The position numbers and the translations under genes were made by a program. Below are positions 31,083-43,385 of a DNA stretch of 64,000 nt, piece after piece. The notes beneath the pieces were generated by a model that ran no database searches, was not told where the DNA came from, and was given only the letters and a program-made list of their open reading frames with translations. Each line of letters opens with the position of its first letter. The first letter of the stretch is position 1. The stretch comes from Ceratotherium simum simum (lineage: Eukaryota > Chordata > Mammalia > Perissodactyla > Rhinocerotidae), in assembly GCF_000283155.1 (NCBI RefSeq), contig NW_004454163.1, positions 7,041,244-7,105,243 of the forward strand. Reading direction: 5' to 3'.

Positions 31083-32040
31083 CAATGCTATGGTAGTTTA
31101 TTATGGAAATGGGCCCCCAATCACTTCTTTGTGTATCTCCACCCTTAGTGGTCCCCTCCCACATTGAATCTAGGACTAGCCACGTGAATTGCTTCGACTG
31201 ATGGCACAGAGGCTTAACATACTGTGCACTGGGTCTTGTCTTCTTATACCACACACAAGTCTGCCATGTGAAGATGCCTGGGCTAGCCTGCTGGAGACAT
31301 GTGGCTCAACTGTCAGCCAGCCCAACCACCAGCCATGTGAGTGGGGCTGTCTTACACCATTCTATCCCTTTGAGATGCCAGATGACTGCAGCCATGTGCA
31401 AGACTCCAGGTACAGAAGAACCAGCCAGCTGAGCTCAGCCCAAATTACTGACCTACATGTCAAAGACCAATAGGAACACATTTGTAGTCAAGCTAAGTCA
31501 GCTTTATTTAAACAGCTGCAACAACAGAGAGTATACACCGGAGGAACCAGAAAGGGGAAGTGGGAGGGGCTTATTATAGGATTTGGGTGTCTGGGTGATT
31601 CCATAAAGGTTTAAGGAAGCAGGAGCCAGTTTTTGATTGGGTGCTGTCAGAAAGTGGGGGCAACTTGGTGACCGAATCTCTTGATAATTTTTATCTCTGA
31701 GGCAGGAGGATTAAAGTGGGAATAGAGCTGTTCGTGGTAACTCATATTAGCTAGAAGAGGGAGATGTTTAGTTATTTTTGAGTTGCAGAATGTCCTTGTC
31801 TGTGTATAGTTTCAGGCATGATCACAAAATAGTCTTCTCTGTCTTTCCATCATGGTCAAAGAACAGCCTTGTCTGAGTATTGCTTATATGCTGTGAAAAT
31901 TGTTTATAAACATTCAGGAACACTACAGCTGCCAGCTGTTGGGGCCGCTTTTTACTTTCTTACACAGAATCATGAGCAAATAACATGGTTTTCTAAGTTT
32001 TGGGGTGGTTTCTAATTCAGCAATAGATAACTTTAGTAGT
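31083..32040 (+). mobile_element. MaLR (MLT1-type) LTR, split by another LTR
   Basis: The left part (31083-31457) has GGGCCCCCAATCACTTC, CCCCTCCCACATTGAATCTAGGACTAGCC and CAGCTGAGCTCAGCCCAAAT. The right part (31965-32040) continues with ATCATGAGCAAATAACATGG...TAAGTTTTGGGGTGGTTTC...GCAATAGATAAC. A family D LTR lies between them. Confidence 0.65.
31458..31964 (-). mobile_element. LTR-like repeat family D, copy B, antisense, nested in MaLR
   Basis: A 507-bp element with TGTCAAAG at one end and CTTTCTTACA at the other (TGTAAGAAAG on the minus strand). A minus-strand polyadenylation-type AATAAA equivalent (CTTTATTT) lies near 31501. No convincing target duplication is seen. Confidence 0.65.
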
Positions 32041-33305
32041 TGTAGTGCCTAAAGTGCTGTGCAGGCTTTCTGATTCCTCGTGGGGTTATATATGTAGAAA
32101 GCCCCAACTTCATGGGATTCCAAGTGGAGGAGGTAAGCAGGATGTGAGGAGTTGACCAGGACCTGCCTAGGACAAGGGACAAGTAGGGCCACACACATGC
32201 AGCAGACAAGGCTTGTCTAACCACCTCCTCCTCAAGTCTGGCTCTGCCTCTTTCAGATGCTGCTTCCCAGGACCAGACCATGATGCTCCATCTTCCTTTC
32301 CCAGCCTGTCCCCATCCAGGATCCACTTCTGGCTTGAGCAGCAGCAGGGCAAGAGCAGGCTGCCCAAGACTTCTTCTCAGTTAACATCTCTGACAGGCAT
32401 ATGAAAGCTTCTGATGGTCTGTGCATGAACAATCTATTCTGTTCAGAGCCTTCTGTGGGTTCAGCCACCATAAACGATAGAGGAGCCTATTTTATTTTTG
32501 GTAGAAGGATATACCTGCCCTTGCTCTGGGTATAGGAGATGCTGACCCATTTCAAGGTGGTGTGACTAGAGAGTAATAATTCTTGATTATTGTTTCACCC
32601 CTTGAATGACCAATAACCCAAAAGTGAACTCTTCTGCTTTTTGACCAGGTGCTTTTAGCTTAAATCACTGCCAGACAGGCCCTGGTCGTAAATCCAGAGG
32701 CTAGGTCATGCTTCTTGCAGTTACTTCTTCTCTAGCCAAAACCTTCAGTGACATTCAGGGAGGAAAGAAGGACAGTAAATCTTATTTTCCTCTTATAAGT
32801 ACTCTATAGGCTGTTCCCTACTGACAGTTTAAAAATTGACTCAGACTTAACCAAGTTCTGGGAGATTTTCTTTCATTCAACAACAAGAGTATGTTATTCC
32901 ATTCACACTCAAAGCCAGAGGCAGTCATTTTATCAGGATCTGTCCAAGTCAGTTACAGAAAGATCCAGTTGACTGAAAAGTGACCGCTCATCCTGGCTTC
33001 ATGAAAAAGAAGAAAGTAAATGCCAGTAGGAACGCTGGGACATTTGTCTTGGTTCAATGGGTTCTTGAAAGAACCTGAGAAACACTCATTTCATTTGAGG
33101 GTATTGAACTGTATTTTATATGAAAATTTATTATTCCAATCACTTGGGACTTTTGAATTTCAATGGACTCTTCCTTCCTTCTTACTCTATCAAACCAGCA
33201 GAGAGCCAAACATTGGCTAATTGCAGAGTCAGAGTATCAACTCAACCACAATAAACTGGATCATCCATTCCTGGCTGTACAGTTTGTCAGACAATGTCAA
33301 TGTTA
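32041..33305. other. Spacer without recognised gene
   Basis: About 1.2 kb of non-repeat DNA; ORFs up to 97 codons without family resemblance. Confidence 0.4.
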
Positions 33306-33306
33306 A

Positions 33307-33404
33307 GATAGGAATGGAATCCATACATTGAAGCTGCAATCACTCAGCAAAGTATGATAGGAATGGAATCCATACATTGAAGCTGCAATCACTCAGCAAA
33401 GTAC
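33307..33404 (+). repeat. 49-bp tandem duplication
   Basis: Two head-to-tail units at 33307-33355 and 33356-33404, identical at 48 of 49 positions (last base differs). Unit starts GATAGGAATGGAATCC. Confidence 0.97.
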
Positions 33405-33826
33405 TTCCACCCTTGATGGAAAGTCCATCGGCCAGATTCCTGGCTCTGTCCCTCTCTGGCTGTCAAGTAAGGGTTTTGTATCTCAGTGCCTTTGTTTGTA
33501 GAATGTGCTTCCACCTATCTCACAGAATTGCTATGAGGAACGAGTGAGAAAATACAAAAATTTTTTGAAAAATATAAAGTAGTAAACATATTCTCTGTGA
33601 AATTTTATAAATTTATTTAATTTTATGCCATGACATCTCACCATAATTCTATTACAGTAGGATAAATGGCAGCAACTAAAACACATCCTCCCCACACACA
33701 ATAAGAATAATTTGTAAGTTTCCCAAGGATAAGGACCATTCCAACTCATCTGTATATTCACTGTGACACATATCCCCCAAGGAAATGTCCCCAGGGTATG
33801 TTTGTTGAATAAATAGATAGAATACT
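33405..33826. other. Spacer, L2-like at its end
   Basis: TATGTTTGTTGAATAAATAGATAG near 33796 resembles an L2 tail. Otherwise AT-rich unique DNA. Confidence 0.35.
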
Positions 33827-33827
33827 G

Positions 33828-33925
33828 ATTGGATGGGTGGGTGGGTGGGTGGCTGGGTGGGTGGACAAATGGATGGGTGGGTGAGTGGATAAATAGATGG
33901 ATGGATGGATAATTGAATGAATGGA
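33828..33925 (+). repeat. (TGGG/TGGA)n minisatellite
   Basis: Interrupted tetranucleotide array: GGGTGGGTGGGTGGGTGG, then GGATGGGTGGGTGAGTGG and GATGGATGGATGGATAA. Confidence 0.9.
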
Positions 33926-34565
33926 TGCAGGGCCAAGATGCAGGGCCAAGATGTTATGCAACAGTATGGGCATTCAGATTGCCAAAATATTAAATATTTT
34001 CACATGGGTTGGTAAAGAGCCCTCTCCCTGAGCTCCTCAAGTGCCCCCTGCTGTCCTGGCTACCTTGATCCTCTTTCTCCCTCAAAGCCCTCAGTCCTTT
34101 CCACAACCTGCAACTGAAGGGTTATCATCTGGCACAGCTTTCTGTGTTGACAGGCAATCTAAGTGGTTGATGCCAGTGCCCCTCTCAATTGTGAAATACA
34201 TTGAATGTCCTTCTTGCTCAGATGGATGACCATTTCATTACTGGGCTGGTTTTAAGCTATTGGCCCTATGACAAGTTTCTTAATAAATCCCATGAATGAG
34301 ATTTAAATTTTTTGTCAGTATTTTCTAGCTCAAAGGATAAAACTCTTTCAAGATATTACATCATAACCTGAGGTCCTTTAAGGCTTTAATTTTTGTTGTT
34401 GAGTTTCTTTTCTTCACCACACTCCAAAATTTCCAAACAATGATTTGCTACATGTGAGGTGGGACTTTTCCCTCAAGTGGTTACTTTTTACAGTAATAAG
34501 TAGCTTTCTTAATAGCATGGGTTTGGGGGGATTTCTTATTAGATTAACTCATTTCCTTTCTTTTT
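33926..34565. other. Spacer without recognised feature
   Basis: Includes a 14-bp direct repeat (GCAGGGCCAAGATG) at about 33927 and 33941. No gene is recognised. Confidence 0.4.
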
Positions 34566-34569
34566 GTTC

Positions 34570-35125
34570 CTGTTTTATTGAGATATAATTGACATACAGT
34601 CATGTGCTGCATAACAATATTTCGGTCAACAATGGACGGCATATACAACAATGGTCCCATAAGATTACTACCATATAGCCTAGGTGTGTAGTAGGCTATA
34701 CCACCTAGGTTTGTGTAAGTATACTCTATGATGTTCCCACAATGATGAATTGCCTAATGACAATTGTATGCCCGTCGTTAAGCGGCACATGACTATATAA
34801 CATTGTGTAAGTTTATGGCATACAACGTGATGATTTGATATGTGTATATACTGCGAAATGATTACCACAATAAGGTTAATTAATATCTCCATCTCCTCAC
34901 ATAATTACCTTTTGTGTGTGTTATGAGAACATTTACTATCTAGTCTCTCAACAACTTGCAAGTATACAATACAGTTTTATTAACTATGACCACCATGCTG
35001 TATTCATCTTGTTCATCTTATAACTAGAAGTTTGTACCCTTTTGACCAACATCTCCCCATTTCCCCCACCCTATCTCACCCCCACCCCTGGCAATCACCA
35101 TTCTACTCTCTGTTTCTATTTAACT
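34570..35125 (-). mobile_element. L1 3' UTR, antisense, split by a MITE
   Basis: GTTTTATTGAGATATAATTGACATA...TAACATTGTGTAAGTTTATGGC, then CAACGTGATGATTTGATATG and CACCCCTGGCAATCACCATTCTACTC are the antisense L1 3' region. Confidence 0.85.
34597..34795 (+). mobile_element. MER2-like MITE in L1
   Basis: A 199-bp element with terminal inverted repeats (CAGTCATGTGCTGC at one end, GCGGCACATGACT at the other). It lies between TA dinucleotides at 34595-34596 and 34796-34797; removing it restores the L1 sequence ATTGACATATAACATTG. An internally deleted Tigger-family derivative. Confidence 0.88.
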
Positions 35126-36175
35126 CACTTTCTTAATAGCATGAGTTTGGGGGGAAAATGCCTGCTAAGTAACATGACCAATGGGGACATCTAGAACAGT
35201 CCTTCATGAAACCCTGGAAGAACTTGTGACAATTATATATTGGCCTCAGCATGCAGAGCTCATTTTCTGACATGTTTTGAAAGAAGAGGTGTTGGTCTTA
35301 CACAAGCCCTGCTCCAGCCACATTACTGATGGCTTGTTATGTGGCTCTCAGCTACCCATGGCCTTCGGCTCCTCCATTGCTCCAGCTGGCAGAGGGAGCC
35401 TCCCTGCTCCACTTTCTCTCAGCTCCCTGTGACAATCTTTGGGCAATAATGTTCCCTACCCCCAACACACACACACACACACTCACACACTTCCCAATGA
35501 TAAATAATAATTTCCAGAAACAAAACAGTGTAATATTAGAAACGGAGAAAGGGTTTTCCATAGGCCTTCTCATTACTGTGTTGGGCACTAACTGAGCCAT
35601 TTGGTCCATCTTCCTCTTTCCAGACCATGCCCAGGGTACAAAGGAAAGGGTACAAATAGCTGAGAGATTTAGTTTACAAACTCTGGGGCAGGGCATTGAA
35701 ATATAAGTTCTTTCCCTTGGGCCAGATTGGAGTTCTTGGGAAGGTGGCCCCTCTCACCCATCCCCTCCTCAAGGACTCAGAAGCAGAAGAGTTACCCCTG
35801 AGGATTTAGTCAGGGTTAGAGGGCAGGAAGTGGACTCTTCCAGCCCAAGTTTATCTTTCTGTTGCATGTCACTTTCTTAAAAGTGCAGGATGCATCATGT
35901 ACTATTTGGAAAAGTTTTATCAAAGGGAAGTTGCTCTGAGAAATGTAATAGTTAGCATCCAGAATGTGCACCATAAGAAAGACTGTTACACAGCCAACAG
36001 GCAATGAGATGGATCACTTGCTTCTGAATTTTGAGAAGAGACAAACATAGTGGCTGTCATCCTTCAACAGAGAGTACATTGAATGATATTTTATAATTAG
36101 CTCCCACTCTGACACAAAGAAGGAAAGAACCGGAATATCTCAGTTCCCTCCATCAAAGCATCAGGAAAGAAGCAT
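35126..36175. other. Spacer without recognised gene
   Basis: Contains a short (CA)n at 35465-35490. ORFs to 114 codons are not supported. Confidence 0.4.
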
Positions 36176-37020
36176 TGCAGCAATATCAGGACAGCCACCT
36201 TCAACAGCACCTGCCAAATTTTAAGTGGAGATTTTTTTCTGCCACCACTAGAGAACTGGGTGAATTTCCCCCTTCAAATGTGATATTCTTTTTTTTTTTA
36301 CAAAGTATAATAACTGTAGTGTCATACAGTAACACATCAGAAGAAATAAATATAACATAGAGGAAAGAAGGCTTCAGTGTTTGCTCAATGCACCAACTGC
36401 ACGGGTCTCCAGGGTTACAGGGTTGATTTGCATCAGACTCCTGCTCTTTTCCCCACCAGGAGAACCATCCCTTCATGTGCTCCCCAGAGAATCTGTGAGA
36501 CAAAGTCCCCATCCCAGTGAATGGCATTTGCACATTCCTATGCAGGACTTCCCTCACACTCACAGCTCTTGCCACCAGGGCCTGGTTCAACGCATCCACG
36601 TGTTTCCGGGCACAACTCGTGCCCAGTAAACTGAAATTCTGAGCCATGACCTTACCAGAAAGGACTTGCAGCCTGGCTCCCAGTAGGTGGTTGCAGTCAT
36701 CTGGGAGTAAGAACTATGCTGGCTGCAGATGTTCATCTAATGCCCTTGTGCAGGAGCTGACAATCTAGGAAGAGGAGGGGGATGGTCCTATAGTCTGAGT
36801 AGAGGGTCTCGTTGCCGCTGCTCTGGGCTTTCCTCACTAACAGATAACTTCTATAGTCATAACAAATACAGATTTTTAAAAAGAACGAAATGAGCTCTGA
36901 CCTGCTCACTTCTGAGATGGGCAGGGAGGAGCAGAGGAACAAGAGCCTCTTCCCTTTGTCTAAGCGGTATGGTTCTCAAAGCACTTAGTAAGAGTCTAGG
37001 TCTGTCCAGGAAAACAGAAA
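36176..37020. other. Spacer without recognised gene
   Basis: Minus ORF of 148 codons at 36201-36647 crosses a poly-T and resembles no family. No repeat is identified. Confidence 0.35.
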
Positions 37021-37025
37021 TCCCT

Positions 37026-37560
37026 CTAAGTCTTAGAATAGAGGAATTTAATACAGAGAATTGGTTGATCAATTGACAGGAGTGCAGAGGAATTCAACAG
37101 GGGACAGTGAAAAAAGCAGAGATGAGCCACAGCAGGAAGCTGCTCACATGCCAGAGCCCATGAGACAGTGGGAGCAGAGGGTGTGACCAGGGGCCCAAAC
37201 CGGGTCCTCCTGTAGATGTTGAGATTGTGGGGGGACGGCCCAGTGGGCACTGGGACCATATGGGAGGGGCTGTCTGGCAGAAGCTGGAGCCATGAAGGAA
37301 AGGGAGCCACTGCTGGGACACCAGAAGCAGACAGACAAGGAGTAAAGCTCCAGGGAATTTCCTCCCCTCCCATCTTCCCTCCAATTTTCCGCCAGGCCTC
37401 CCATTGGTCAGGCCTACCAGAGGCCGTTGGTAAAGGAGACTGGGAAATGCAGTTCTCTGAGATCAAAGGAGGTGCAGAGGAAGGGCTGGAATGGATCTGA
37501 GGTGCACTGGGCACCCAGTCTTTCCTTTTGCCCTGGTTTACACACAGGAAGACTAAGACC
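37026..37560. other. Repeat-like GC-rich segment
   Basis: The longest minus ORF here is 187 codons, Pro/Ser-rich with a hydrophobic start. The plus-strand text (GAATTTAATACAGAGAATTGG, CCTCCCATTGGTCAGGCC, GGAAATGCAGTTCTC) reads like an old dispersed repeat rather than a gene; family not identified. Confidence 0.35.
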
Positions 37561-38060
37561 AAGACCAAGAAGTTAGATGTCCATCCCATAATAAACTCCA
37601 GCTTAGCTCTTTTGGCACCATCACATGTGGGGATGAAGAAGATCCCAGAAAGACTTTGGGAGATCTGAGGGCAAGGGTTGAGAGGGTCATAATGAGAATT
37701 TGCTCAGGCTGGGCTCCTAAGGTTGGATAGGTTCTGGGATCTGAGGGTTGGAGTGTCTTGGACAGCAGCAGAAATCCAAACCCATAAATTCTATTAGGGG
37801 ACCTGGGCTAGAGGTGGTCCATGATATAGCAAAGGGAAAGAAATTAGCCAGGGGCTTCCAGCTATACCAAGGTGATTTTGTAAACATATCATGTGCTTGC
37901 ATTGGACAACCTACTTGTTATTTGAACCACTAATGCTTTGCATTCTAATAAAATTGTCCTCATACTTCATAAGGCTGGTGGGGCGTGTGCTGTCGTGAGC
38001 TGGGATAGCTCAATGATTATGAGTCCAGGGAAGCCAGGGCTGGAAGTCGAATACTGCAGC
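37561..38060. other. Spacer without recognised feature
   Basis: Non-repeat DNA. Confidence 0.35.
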
Positions 38061-38215
38061 TTACTGTCACAGCCATGGACACCCTCTGTAACTTTCAGTT
38101 TCCTCTTCTGGAAGGTGGGGCTGCTAACACCTGCTTCACAAACTGTTGTGAGGATTACATGAGACAATGAACTTAGCAATGAAGCACTTAGCACAGAGCC
38201 TGGCTCCCAGAAAGT
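38061..38215 (+). mobile_element. MIR SINE fossil
   Basis: TAACTTTCAGTTTCCTCTTCTGGAAGGTGGGG, TGTTGTGAGGATTACATGAGA and GCACTTAGCACAGAGCCTGGC in MIR order. Confidence 0.8.
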
Positions 38216-39890
38216 GCTGAAATCACAGCGGGAGACAGCAAAGGATAGCCTCCTTGCCTCCTTACAGCTGGGTGATAAAGGAGAGAAGGTAGCAAATTGC
38301 CTTCCCAGCCTGTGGCTCCTTAGTTACAGAAAAACAAATCACAGCCTGTCGAGACAGTCCCAGAAGCAAACGAGATCAGAAGAATGCACGTTTGCTGGCA
38401 AAATTTACAGCCTTCAGATGCCCATGAAAGTCCTGTTATGTTGAAAAAAAAAGCAGAAGACCCTTGTGGAGACAGGGAAAAGCTGGTGTGCCTTCCCACT
38501 GTCGAGGAGGCTCGTCGGGGTCCAGGGGCTGGGCACCCTGGGGGATGGGCAACTGCTGAGCAGGGGTGAAGGAGCAGTCAATGGGCCTGGGATAATGGAC
38601 AGACATCTCTGAACATCATGGGTCCCCTGTCTGTCCTCTGTAGGCAGCAAAAGAGCTGGGAGGGCCTCACTGGACTAGGGTGACCTCAGGGAGGGCAGAG
38701 GTGGCTGAGGGAGTGGGTTAACTACTCATTATCAAAGGGCTTGGGGGACCAGCACGCAGACATGAGGAGGCAGGGGGCAGGGTGGAGCCGGGCGAGAAGA
38801 GCCAGAGCTCTGCAGCAAGAGCCAGTGGATGAGTGGAATTCATGACAATGAAAGTAACAGGAACGAGTCAACATAAAACTCAACGAGGTAGGTGCCCAAG
38901 GCAGCTAGTAAAATACACAATTTCCTCTAAGCTTCCTGACAACAGGAATCGCTCCTTGAGGAACTTCTAGCTTCATCTGGGCTTTTCAGCCATGACTTTA
39001 GGACAGGGTCTTATTTCCTTAGAGCTGATTAACACAACCCTTTCACCCCACTCCCCAGTTATCGTCAGGCTACAGTCACGGTAGCTCTGCATGTCTGTCT
39101 AATATCAAGATAATGACCATTAAAAAAAAAATTACAGTTCTTGGGGGATGGAAAAGAGAGGACAGAGGAGAGAAGGCTCTGGAAACTCTAAGGAGGGCCA
39201 CCGTCTCTGGGTTCCACGATGCAGAGGGCAATATCCATTTTCAAACTTTCTTTGGGCACCATCATGTGAAGGGCACAGGACAAGGCTGCCGAGCTCTGCC
39301 CCCCACTATCTGGAACAGGGGTGGGGGAAGAAACAGGAACTGGGGTGAAACACAGACGTATCCACGTGCTCCAATGGAGGTCGAAAGGAGGTTGTGTCTT
39401 CGTGCTCAGGTAATTCAGGTAAAGGGGGAAGGTAATTCCGATGAGAGGCTGCAGAGCATCTTGGTCAAGGAGAAGTTTGGGTGGAGTCTCGAGGTCGGCA
39501 TGACGGGCAGAGATGGCGGCTGGGTCAGGACGTTCCAGGAAGGGACAGAGCTTCAGCAAAGGGGCAGAGGTGGGACAACAAAGCGTGTTCTGGTGACAGT
39601 CAGTCTTTCTATGCGTCTGGAGTGGTGTGCTGGGGAGTATCTTCTGTTAGCGAGTGTATATTGGCTTAATGTTAACACGTAACACAAGCCATCCATGCTT
39701 CATCAATATTTACTTTATTGAATTTGGGGGGCTGGGGAGGAAGAATCTGAGCCTCATCTGACAGCATCAACAGTCAAGTGGTAATTCCTAGGCGTTCTCT
39801 GTGAGGTGGGACCACGGTGGCTCAGCAGTGGGACCCCTGGAGGACAATCTCTTGTGATGCAGAGGGGTGACAGGCCTCGTGGGCCTGCCT
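38216..39890. other. Spacer without recognised gene
   Basis: G-rich in its first part. A 189-codon plus ORF at 39113-39682 is Gly/Arg/Glu-rich, has no domain and starts in a poly-A run; I regard it as incidental. Confidence 0.4.
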
Positions 39891-39894
39891 GATT

Positions 39895-40382
39895 CTGTGA
39901 GGACTGACAAAGATTCTTTGCTTGACCAAACTTTAGTCAGGCTCCTGAACCTTCTCCAAGGCCCATCTGTGCACTTCCTTGTAAAATCCAATTGTAGCAA
40001 GAACCCTGCTAAGTCAGTTTAACCAGAAATCCCCCACCCTCAATATCTGATCACTCTCAATATCTGATTGGATTCCTCATCCTCCCCCATCCCCCAGGTG
40101 ATACCTGATCACGCTGGCCCGTCTTCAGCAAGAATCCTGTTAGATCTGTTTTGCCAGAACCTCCCTTACCCTGATGGTTGCTCTTAGTAATTTTCCGTCC
40201 CCTGACCCCCACCCTGCTCCTTGCCTATCAATTCCCACTGGCCCACACTGCATTGAGAGCTGAGTCCAATCTCTTTCCCCCACTGCAAGGTCCCATTGCA
40301 GTGGTCCCTGTACCTATCGTGATGGACCTGAATAAAATCTGCCTTACCATCTTTAATGTCATGAATAATGTGTTCTTTAACA
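39895..40382 (+). mobile_element. ERV LTR family E, copy 1
   Basis: CTGACAAAGATTC, TGACCAAACTTTAGTCAGGCTCCTGA, repeated CAATATCTGATCACTC blocks, AATAAA at 40331 and a terminal CTTTAACA. The same order occurs on the minus strand at 48526-49023. Confidence 0.7.
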
Positions 40383-41340
40383 GGACCACCAGCCTCCCTA
40401 CTCCTGCCCCACCCGCCACCACCACTCACAAACAAATTAATTTCCCTGCCTCTCCTGCCCACGACACCCAGAGTAGGGCCACACCTGTGGGTTCAACGGG
40501 AGGCCCCCAGCTTGGTGCTGTCCTTGCTGATACCGGCACTTCTCTACCTCTGCCCCTGGCACCTGAGAGCTGTTGTGGCAGTGCCACCAGAGGTGAACCT
40601 GTCTCCACAGGTACAACGCTGCAAAAGGGGCTCTGTCCATGAACTACATTCTATACCATACAAGTACTAAAATTGGTCACAAAAGTACATTAAAATAAAA
40701 TATAAACATATGCTTTAACAAACATTTGTTAAGTAAAATTAAATGTTTAAGACACAGGCTGCCATGAATATTCCCTTAGGCAGACTTTTTGCCTAAATTG
40801 AACCGGCTGACACTGTTCTTTTTTTTTTTTTTTTTTTTTAAGTTTAAAGGAAATACAGAAAAGCTTTCCTCTTTTTCCTCTTCCAGGGTTCTTTCCTCTT
40901 AATTCAGTGTTAAAGCCATTAGGTGGGGCAGAGCAGGTAGTAGGAAGCCGTGGTGGCTCCACACAGTGTGTCAGAGCTCAGTCAGGGTGGGGAGGGCTTC
41001 TGGTGGGGGACAGCCCAGCACAGGATTTCTGAGCCCAGGTGAGGTGAGGAGGGCATCAGCATGGGGGAGCGGGTGGTGTCTGAGGTGGGAGGTTGGCTAC
41101 ATACAGGGGAATAGTCATATATGTAGATATATTAAGGATAATGGAAGCCAGATTTCTCACTGACAGAAAAGAGAGTTACAAATAAGGAAGGAGAACACAA
41201 AATGAACCCTGTGGTGCTGGATTGGAATTGGCAGTATCAGTGTGAACTCATATTTTCATATATATATAGGAATAAAGACAGAGAGAGAGAAATATAGATG
41301 TAAATGTTTGTATGTGTGTATATAAAAGTACATACATATA
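40383..41340. other. Spacer without recognised gene
   Basis: C-rich then AT-rich; a poly-T run at 40821-40839. Nothing recognised. Confidence 0.4.
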
Positions 41341-41344
41341 TTTT

Positions 41345-42300
41345 CTAGCTCTGGCCACCTCTGGGAGCAATGGCACCCCAAAAGCAATGAGCACACTTAG
41401 CTCCCAGATCTTGGCTTTTAAATACCGTTCCCAGCTAAAAGAAGTCAGGGCTCCATGGAGAAATGGCTGATTCCAGGGCTGGGGTAGGGAACCTACAAAA
41501 TGAATCTGGGACATCTCGTGCCAGAAAGTGGGAAAGTGCTCAAAGACCAATAGGGATATGGCAAAAGGACTTTGGCCTACAGGCCAGATCTGAGACAATT
41601 ACAGCATCAAGATAGATGATAGTGTCGATGCCTTTGGTTGAACCAGTTGGGTTTATTACTCATAACAGTGAAGGCGAACGCACACCATAAGGAACCATGG
41701 GGCACCTCAGTAAGAGATGTCAGAAAGGAGCTATTATAGGATTGGACTTTTGTTTGGGAGGGTTTGGGAAAAGTCCAAGAACATGGGGTTCACTCTAGAT
41801 TGCACACTGTCAGAGAGTTGAGATATTTCTGTGATTAGGTGCCTCAATAATTCTTATCTACAGGGAAGACAGACTAGTGTGAGGATATAGCTGTAATGGT
41901 AAAGAAGAAGCAGTTACTCCCAATAGCCAGGAGAGAGGGATATTTGGCATTTTGTGGGTTGCATCTTGTTTTTGTCTGTGCCCTGACAAAATTATGAAAT
42001 GGCCTTGTTTTGTCTCAAGTTATCATGGTCTCAGAGTGACCTTGTCTGCTGTTGGTGCTCTGTGAGATGATTTGTGTCCACCAGAAGAATATACATGGCC
42101 TGGCTGTGAGCACCAAACCAGCTTCGAACACTGATGCCTAGCAGTGTCACATCAGTTCCCAGATCACAAGGACTGCCCTTTTCTTTCTCAGTAATAATGG
42201 ATTATAACTCGTGGGACAAAATAAGAATCTATGAATCCATACAAATATAAAGTAATTAATTAATTAGTTAACTACATTTGGATAATGATGAGAAATGAGA
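41345..42300 (+). mobile_element. Old L1M-type 3' region, split by an LTR
   Basis: AGAAATGGCTGATTCCAGGGCTGGGG, CTGGGACATCTCGTGCC and CAAGATAGATGATAGT at left, then AATAATGGATTATAACTCGTGGGACAAAATAAGAATC at right of a family D LTR. A related fragment is at 9.4-10.8 kb. Confidence 0.55.
41620..42190 (-). mobile_element. LTR-like repeat family D, copy C, antisense
   Basis: Shared family D blocks: GGGTTTATTACTC, GAGCTATTATAGGATT, GCACACTGTCAGAGAG, GACCTTGTCTGCTG, and a CTTTTCTTTCTCA end. Boundaries are approximate. Confidence 0.55.
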
Positions 42301-43135
42301 TTTTTTTTAATTAATAGACTTTATATTTTAGAGCAGTAGTAGGCTTACAGAAAAACTGAACAGAGTGTACAGAGTTCCCATATTCCCACCCCCACCCCCA
42401 CACACATAGTTTTCCCTATTATTAACATCTTGCATTGGTGTGGTACATTTGTTACAATTTATGAGGCAATATTAATATATTAACTAAAGTCCATAGTTTA
42501 CATCAGGGTTCATTCTTGGTGTTATAGACTCTATGAGTTTTGACAAATGTATAATAACATGTATCCACCATTACAGTACTACACAGAACACTTTTACTGC
42601 CCTAAAAATCCCCTGTGCTTCACTTATTCATCCCTTCCTGCCTGCCTTCGAACCCTGACAATCACTGGTTTTTTAACTGTCTCCCTAGTTCTGCCTTTTC
42701 CAGAATGTCATATAGCTGGAATCATACAGTATGTAGCCTTTACAGACTGGCTTCTTTCGCTTGGCCATATGCATTTAAGATTCTTCCTTGTGTTTTCATA
42801 GCTTGATAGCTCATTTCTTTTTATTGCCAAGTAATACACCACTGTATGGATGTACCAGGTTGTTTATCCATTCACTCATTAAAGGATATTTTGGTTGCTT
42901 CCAATTTTTGGCAATTATGAATAAAGCAGCACATAAAACATTTACATGCAGGTTCTTGTGTGGATATAAGTTGTCAACTCATTTAGGTAAATACCAAGGA
43001 GGGCAATCACTGGATCATATGATAAGCCTACGTTTAGCTCTGTAAGAAACTGCCAGACTATCTCCCAAAGTGGCTGTACCATTTTGCATTCCCACTAGCA
43101 ATGAAAGAGACATGATAACTGCATGTATTGTGGTA
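42300..43135 (-). mobile_element. L1 3' region, antisense
   Basis: GAATGTCATATAGCTGGAATCATACAGTATGTAGCC, CACTGTATGGATGTACCAGG, CAATTTTTGGCAATTATGAATAAAGC and CCCAAAGTGGCTGTACCATTTTGCATTCCCAC are the antisense L1 hallmark. Confidence 0.88.
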
Positions 43136-43385
43136 TCCTGGGTGGGATCTTGGGACAGAAAAAGAACATTGGGCAAAAACTCAGGGAATCTAAATAAAGC
43201 ATGGACTTTAGTTAATAATAGGGTATCAATATTGATTCATTAGTTGTGACAAATGTATCATAGCGGTGTAAGATGTTAACGATAGGCGAAACTGGGTAGA
43301 GAGTACACTGAATTCTCTGCACTATCCTTGCAAATTTTTTGTAAATATAAACTATTCTAAAATAAAGAGTTTATTTAAATGTTTT
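43136..43385 (+). mobile_element. Old L1M 3' end
   Basis: GCATGGACTTTAGTTAATAATAGGGTATCAATATTG, AGATGTTAACGATAGGCGAAACTGGG and ATTCTAAAATAAAGAGTTTATT form a characteristic old L1 3' terminus. Confidence 0.7.

Noticed and set aside
33828..33925. CRISPR-like or satellite array
   Set aside because: It is an interrupted tetranucleotide minisatellite with no spacers.
37026..37589. Minus-strand ORF of 187 codons with a hydrophobic N-terminus resembling a signal peptide
   Set aside because: The DNA reads like an old dispersed repeat, the remainder is Pro/Ser-rich without domains and there is no promoter or splice context.
39113..39682. Plus-strand ORF of 189 codons
   Set aside because: Starts within an A-run, low-complexity Gly/Arg/Glu content, no homology that I recognise.
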